Below are positions 59,935-64,000 of a stretch of DNA of 64,000 bases, one piece after another; within the stretch, counting starts at the first letter, position 1, and every line of letters starts with the position of its first letter. Made by a program: the position numbers and the translations under genes. Below the pieces are notes generated by a model that was not told the origin of the DNA, did no database searches, and was given only the letters and a program-made list of their open reading frames with translations. The DNA is from Bacillota bacterium. GTDB lineage: Bacteria; Bacillota; Sulfobacillia; JAJZYS01; JAJZLH01. The stretch is from contig JAJZLY010000002.1 of the NCBI GenBank assembly GCA_021850485.1, forward strand, positions 30,303 to 94,302. Reading direction: 5' to 3'.

Positions 59935-61971
59935 TTAGCCAGCCTGGTGGATCTTTTGAATCTGTTCGACCATCTCCGGATTGGCCAGGGTGGTGATGTC
60001 CCCGGTGTCCGGGTTGTTGTTGGAGATCGCCGCTAAAATGCGGCGCATGATCTTGCCAGACCGTGTCTTGGGCAGATCTGGCACCAGCCACACCTTTCTG
60101 GGTCGGGCAATCGGCCCGATCTCCTTGGCGATGGCGTCCGAGACCTTCTTGGCCATTTCGGCGCTAGCCGCCACGCCTGGCTGCAACGAAACATAGATCT
60201 CAGGCATGACGCCCTTGATGTCATCTTTGGCTGCGACAACGGCCGCCTCGGCGACACCCGGCACGGTTAGGGCTGCCGACTCCAGTTCCTTGGTTCCCAG
60301 CCGGTGACCGGCCACGTTGATCACGTCGTCGATCCGGCCCAGGATCCGGTAATAGCCGTCTGCTGCCAGCATGGCGCCATCGCCGGCGAAGTAGGGCCAG
60401 TCGCGCCAGTCTTTGCTCTTGGGGTCTTTGTTGTACTTGGCGAAGTAGGTGGCCACGAAGCGGTCCGGGTCATGCCAGATGCCCTGGAACATACCCGGCC
60501 ACGGGTTTTGGATACAGATGTTGCCGGCCTTGCCGGTACCCGCCGGCATCTTGTTGCCATCCTCGTCCAGGATCATCGGATGGATACCGGGGATCGGTGG
60601 CCCAGCGCTGCCCGGCTTCATCTTGTCGACGGCTGGCACCGTAGAGCACAAGAAGCCGCCGTTTTCTGTCTGCCACCAAGTGTCGACGATCACGGCCTCG
60701 CCCTTGCCGACGACCTTGTGATACCACTTCCAGACATCCGGCTCGATCGGCTCGCCGACCGTGGTCATGTGCTTGAAGTGGTAGTTGTATTGCTCCGGAT
60801 TGCCGCCGCCGGCCTTGCGTAAGGCTCGGATCGAGGTCGGCGAGGTGTGGAAGATGTTGACCCCCAGTTCCTCGGCCACCCGCCAGGGCCGTCCGGCGTC
60901 GGGATAGGTCGGCGTTCCTTCGTAGATCACCGTGGAAGCGCCCAGTGCGAGCGGGCCGTAGACGATGTAGGAGTGCCCCGTGATCCAGCCGATGTCTGCC
61001 ATGCACCAGTACACATCATCCGGATGGATGTCTTGAATCATCTTCGAAGTCCAGGCGACGTAGGACAGGTAACCGCCGGTGCTGTGCTGGGCACCCTTGG
61101 GCCGGCCGGTTGATCCAGACGTGTACATCAAGAACAGGGGGTCCTCGGCTTTTACCGATACGGGATCGACCCGCTTGCCGCGAAAGGCTGCCAGGTTGTC
61201 GTTGACAACGACATCTCGGCCCGCCTTCAGCGGCGTCGGACTGGAATATTTGCCCGGATAGCGCTGCCAAACTAATACGGTTTCGACCTTTTGACCTTCG
61301 GCGGCGGCCTCGTCACAGGCGACGTCTGCTTTTTCCTTGTGGTCCAGCAGCGTACCAGCTCGGTAGTAGCCGTCCATGGTGATCAGGACGCGGCTACCGG
61401 AGTCCACGATTCTGCCGGCGCACGCCTTGGCGCTGAATCCGGCAAACACAACTGAGTGGATGGCTCCGAGCCGGGCCAGCGCCAGCATCGTAATCGGCAA
61501 CTCCGGCACCATCGGCATGTGGATGGTGACCCGATCCCCAGCCTTGACACCCACCTTGTCGCGCAAAAACGCTGCGAACTCGTTGACCCTGACCCACAAC
61601 TCCTGATAGGTCACATGCTCGATGTGCTCGTTCTCCGGCTCGGGTACGAAGTGAATCGCTGCCTTGTTGCGGTACTTCTCCAGGTGACGGTCCACACAGT
61701 TGTAGGAAACGTTCAGCCGACCACCCACGAACCACTTGTAGAAGGGTGGGTTGGAGGAATCCAACACCTGGTCCCACTTCTTGTCCCAACTCAGCAGGTT
61801 GGCGAAGTCCTCGTAGTAGGTCGGAAAGTTCTCCAAGCTGTATCGCTTGCGGATGTCCCGATCGGTGAGGTTGGCCTGGGCAATAAATGATTCCGGAGGA
61901 GAGAAATAGGCCTCCTCGCCCCAATGGACCGCAATTTCGGCTTCAGAGACACTGCTTGTTTCGTCGCTCAC
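59935..61971 (-). CDS. acs: Acetyl-CoA synthetase (AMP-forming)
   Basis: 678 aa from GTG (VSDETSSVSEAE) after GAGGAGG. LMYTSGSTGRPKGAQHST is the ATP/adenylation P-loop; DTWWQTENGGF, IDDVINVAGHRLGT and PKTRSGKIMRRIL (lysine that is acetylated in the family) are standard. It converts acetate to acetyl-CoA. It forms an apparent unit with the downstream transporter. Residues upstream in the longest ORF are not homologous. Confidence 0.96.
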   Translation of the reverse strand: MSDETSSVSEAEIAVHWGEEAYFSPPESFIAQANLTDRDIRKRYSLENFPTYYEDFANLLSWDKKWDQVLDSSNPPFYKWFVGGRLNVSYNCVDRHLEKYRNKAAIHFVPEPENEHIEHVTYQELWVRVNEFAAFLRDKVGVKAGDRVTIHMPMVPELPITMLALARLGAIHSVVFAGFSAKACAGRIVDSGSRVLITMDGYYRAGTLLDHKEKADVACDEAAAEGQKVETVLVWQRYPGKYSSPTPLKAGRDVVVNDNLAAFRGKRVDPVSVKAEDPLFLMYTSGSTGRPKGAQHSTGGYLSYVAWTSKMIQDIHPDDVYWCMADIGWITGHSYIVYGPLALGASTVIYEGTPTYPDAGRPWRVAEELGVNIFHTSPTSIRALRKAGGGNPEQYNYHFKHMTTVGEPIEPDVWKWYHKVVGKGEAVIVDTWWQTENGGFLCSTVPAVDKMKPGSAGPPIPGIHPMILDEDGNKMPAGTGKAGNICIQNPWPGMFQGIWHDPDRFVATYFAKYNKDPKSKDWRDWPYFAGDGAMLAADGYYRILGRIDDVINVAGHRLGTKELESAALTVPGVAEAAVVAAKDDIKGVMPEIYVSLQPGVAASAEMAKKVSDAIAKEIGPIARPRKVWLVPDLPKTRSGKIMRRILAAISNNNPDTGDITTLANPEMVEQIQKIHQAG

Positions 61972-62161
61972 AGTCGTCCTCCTCACACCCACCGTCTGCG
62001 CAGTCCGCCGCACGGCGGCCTTCACTCACGCCAGGAGCCAAGTTCTGACTATCCGAGCCCACATCGTGGGCGTATCGTCCCCTTCCCTGGGGCTGCGTAT
62101 CGGTGACCAGGCTTCTCCGTGGTCAGCCCCTGATAACCCGCGTGTATTACTTGGCCGATGG

Positions 62162-63994
62162 TCAATTTCCTGCTGCTTGGACGGCGCTAAATGCTGAGGC
62201 CAACAGGCCCATCTCGGATGGCAGGCGCAGCGCCCTAAATGGCGGGAATCCGTGTTGCAATACCCCTTCCAACAATCCACAGCCCCGCAGTTCCAAATCC
62301 AGCGCCGCCACCTGCTCACCGGTAGAAGCGCCAGCCGCCCGCCGCAGCCGGCTTGAGACGTCTTCGTCGCCGCTTGAATCTACCCATACGGCTTCTGCGG
62401 CCTGCCCGCGGCGACCGACGCGACCGCGCATCTGATGCAGCTGAGCGAGGCCAAACGCACCGGCGCCTTCCACGATCACCAAGGTGGCAGCTGGCAGGTC
62501 CAGACCCACCTCCAGCACACTGGTGCCAACCACCAGCGCCGGCGCCCCCTGGCTCAAATCGGCCAGCATGGCACTGACGGCGGCCATCGGTACCGCTCCG
62601 GTAATCAGGTGTACCGGCAACCCTGGCCACCGTTGGCGCAGCTTACGGGCCAGAGCGTCAGCGGCCAGCCCGCCCGACACTGCTTCCTGGATCCGGCGCG
62701 GACAGACGATCAGCACCTGGCCACCGGCACGCACCCGCGCTGCCGCCTGCTGGTAGAGATAGGACCTCTCGGCGCGGCCGACCACCCGCACTGCCGGCAA
62801 CCGCCCGTAAGGATTACCCAGCACCGAGACGCCCAGCTGCTGGCTGACCATTTGTGCCAGGGTACGCGGGATCGGCGTGGCGGTCAGGGTGAGGAGGTGT
62901 GGCGATGGATGCCCAGTCAGAAGCGACTGCCGCTGGCGGACGCCAAAGCGCTGTTCTTCGTCCACGATCAGCAAGCCGACAGGTCGCAGGCGCAGATCTT
63001 GTGCAAACGCAGCACTCGTCGCCACGACCAGGGCTGGAGCCGTGGCCAACTCCAGCTTGCGGCCAGCGGTCAGCCCCAACACGGGCCCGAGGTCGCCGCA
63101 AAAGACCCGAGCTGCTGCCAGGTGTTGCGCCACCAGCAATTCGGTGGGCACCAGCATGACCACATTCAGGCCAGCGGCCAGAGCACCCCGGGCTGCCAGC
63201 ATCGCCACGGCTGTTTTGCCACTGCCGACCTCGCCCAGCAAGATGCGACGCATCGCCTGCGGTCGGCGCAGATCTGCCCGGATCTCGCTCAGGGCTCGGA
63301 CCTGATCCGGACGCAACGGGTAAGGCGTCGGATCCGGGCCCGGGGCCGACAACGGCCAACCAGCGACCGGCGGCAGCGCGGCCCGGACCGCCGTCGCCAC
63401 CGTTGTCGCCTCGATCCTGGCTAACTGCAATCGGCCCTGCTCGGCATCGGCCAGGGTGCCTGGGCAGTGAGCCATTTGGAACCAGCGAACGTGCGGGCTG
63501 GCTGTTCGGGCGAGGGCCGCCTTAGCCGCCAGCCGCAGGACGGTCTGGGTCAGGCCGGACCGGGCTGCATAGATCGGACGCAGTCCCCACTCCAAGCGCT
63601 CGGGGTCGATCAATTCTGGCTCGGTCATTGCGTAGGCCGCACCGATCCGGCGCACCTCTCCCCACCAGGCGACCTCACCTTGGCGAAGCAGCCGGGCGGC
63701 TAGGTACGGTTTGTGGAAAAATGTGCCGCGAACAGGACCCTCGCGGCACTCCAGTTCAGTTTCCAAACGCGGTCCGACCTGTCTTGCCTGGCGGACCCGT
63801 CCTCGCACCACGGCCCAACCCAGGCTCTCACCATCCCACGGACGAAGATCCTCATAGCGGCGAGGCAGATGCCACAGCAGGTCTTCGAGGGCATGAATCT
63901 CCATCTCGGCCAGGGCGCGCAGTCTGATCGGACCCAGCCCGGGCAGTGAGGCCAAGGTTGTCCCAGGTCCTTGGCTCTTGGTTGGCACGCCCAC
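62162..63994 (-). CDS. recG: ATP-dependent DNA helicase RecG (start at window edge)
   Basis: At least 610 aa from a GTG at 63994; the frame stays open to the window end, so a start further upstream is possible. An N-terminal wedge begins SLPGLGPIRLRALAEM and LLWHLPRRYEDLRPW. The helicase has Walker A LGEVGSGKTAVAM, DEEQRFGVRQRQ (motif II), TATPIPRTLAQM (motif III) and, in the C-half, VGTSVLEVGLDLPAAT and QMRGRVGRRGQ. RecG remodels stalled forks and recombination intermediates. It is somewhat shorter than the usual ~680 aa. Confidence 0.93.
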   Translation of the reverse strand: MGVPTKSQGPGTTLASLPGLGPIRLRALAEMEIHALEDLLWHLPRRYEDLRPWDGESLGWAVVRGRVRQARQVGPRLETELECREGPVRGTFFHKPYLAARLLRQGEVAWWGEVRRIGAAYAMTEPELIDPERLEWGLRPIYAARSGLTQTVLRLAAKAALARTASPHVRWFQMAHCPGTLADAEQGRLQLARIEATTVATAVRAALPPVAGWPLSAPGPDPTPYPLRPDQVRALSEIRADLRRPQAMRRILLGEVGSGKTAVAMLAARGALAAGLNVVMLVPTELLVAQHLAAARVFCGDLGPVLGLTAGRKLELATAPALVVATSAAFAQDLRLRPVGLLIVDEEQRFGVRQRQSLLTGHPSPHLLTLTATPIPRTLAQMVSQQLGVSVLGNPYGRLPAVRVVGRAERSYLYQQAAARVRAGGQVLIVCPRRIQEAVSGGLAADALARKLRQRWPGLPVHLITGAVPMAAVSAMLADLSQGAPALVVGTSVLEVGLDLPAATLVIVEGAGAFGLAQLHQMRGRVGRRGQAAEAVWVDSSGDEDVSSRLRRAAGASTGEQVAALDLELRGCGLLEGVLQHGFPPFRALRLPSEMGLLASAFSAVQAAGN

Positions 63995-64000
63995 GGCCTG

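Overview
The window is about 63% GC by eye and gene-dense, with most genes on the minus strand in long runs joined by 4-base ATGA/GTGA overlaps. Strong AGGAGG-type ribosome sites, three T-box leaders (Phe, Thr, Trp), TTGACA/TATAAT-type promoters and the gene content (MutS2, infC-rpmI-rplT, YkoP- and YyaL-like proteins) point to a high-GC member of the Bacillota. Selenoproteins, heme O synthase, transhydrogenase and an NAD-type formate dehydrogenase would fit a deep-branching lineage such as Sulfobacillus/Thermaerobacter relatives. That placement is inference only.

Layout. 1-12.3 kb (minus): infC-rpmI-rplT-spoU, then a Phe T-box with pheS-pheT, glutamate dehydrogenase, mutS2, an aminotransferase, dapA and a FAH-family hydrolase cut by the window edge. 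12.4-19.8 kb: fabI (+), a GNAT acetyltransferase and thrS behind a Thr T-box (-), a DUF1003 membrane protein (+), an ABC-F protein with a leader-peptide/terminator arrangement (-), and rsgA (+). 19.9-25.2 kb: pntAA-AB-B, a luciferase-fold (DUF5519) protein, a six-tRNA operon and a GT2 glycosyltransferase. 25.2-32.8 kb (minus): a tightly packed run of an MGDG-synthase-like glycosyltransferase, an MFS protein, a deacetylase-YkoP fusion, selA, selD (itself a selenoprotein), fixC and fixX. 32.9-44.2 kb: an alkaline-phosphatase-fold membrane protein, a YyaL-PPC fusion, a MoaD-MoaE fusion, an M20 peptidase, ctaB with a membrane-anchored partner, an APC permease, a rhomboid-like protein without catalytic residues, and a membrane-bound sulfite-oxidase-fold enzyme. 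44.3-53.4 kb (minus): a Trp T-box-controlled trpEGDCFBA-aroF-aroA cluster. 53.4-62 kb (minus): an acetate/formate module (acetyl-CoA synthetase, acetate-uptake transporter, small ORFs, selenocysteine formate dehydrogenase with NuoE/F partners, a second transporter-like protein). 62.2-64 kb: recG.

How the parts connect. selA and selD supply selenium for two UGA-decoded genes in this window: selD itself and the formate dehydrogenase catalytic gene. The latter has a hairpin with a GGUCU loop 11 nt after the UGA. MoaDE supplies molybdenum cofactor used by that formate dehydrogenase and probably by the sulfite-oxidase-fold protein. The formate dehydrogenase is split: the [4Fe-4S] domain that normally starts the catalytic chain is instead the C-terminus of the ferredoxin-type subunit encoded last in the operon.

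Most notable: the split selenocysteine formate dehydrogenase, the selenoprotein SelD, the in-frame YyaL-PPC fusion with an internal ribosome site, the ABC-F leader peptide attenuator, probable CUG starts at infC and two other genes, and a 12-bp tandem duplication inside a 70-bp antisense overlap of two coding regions.
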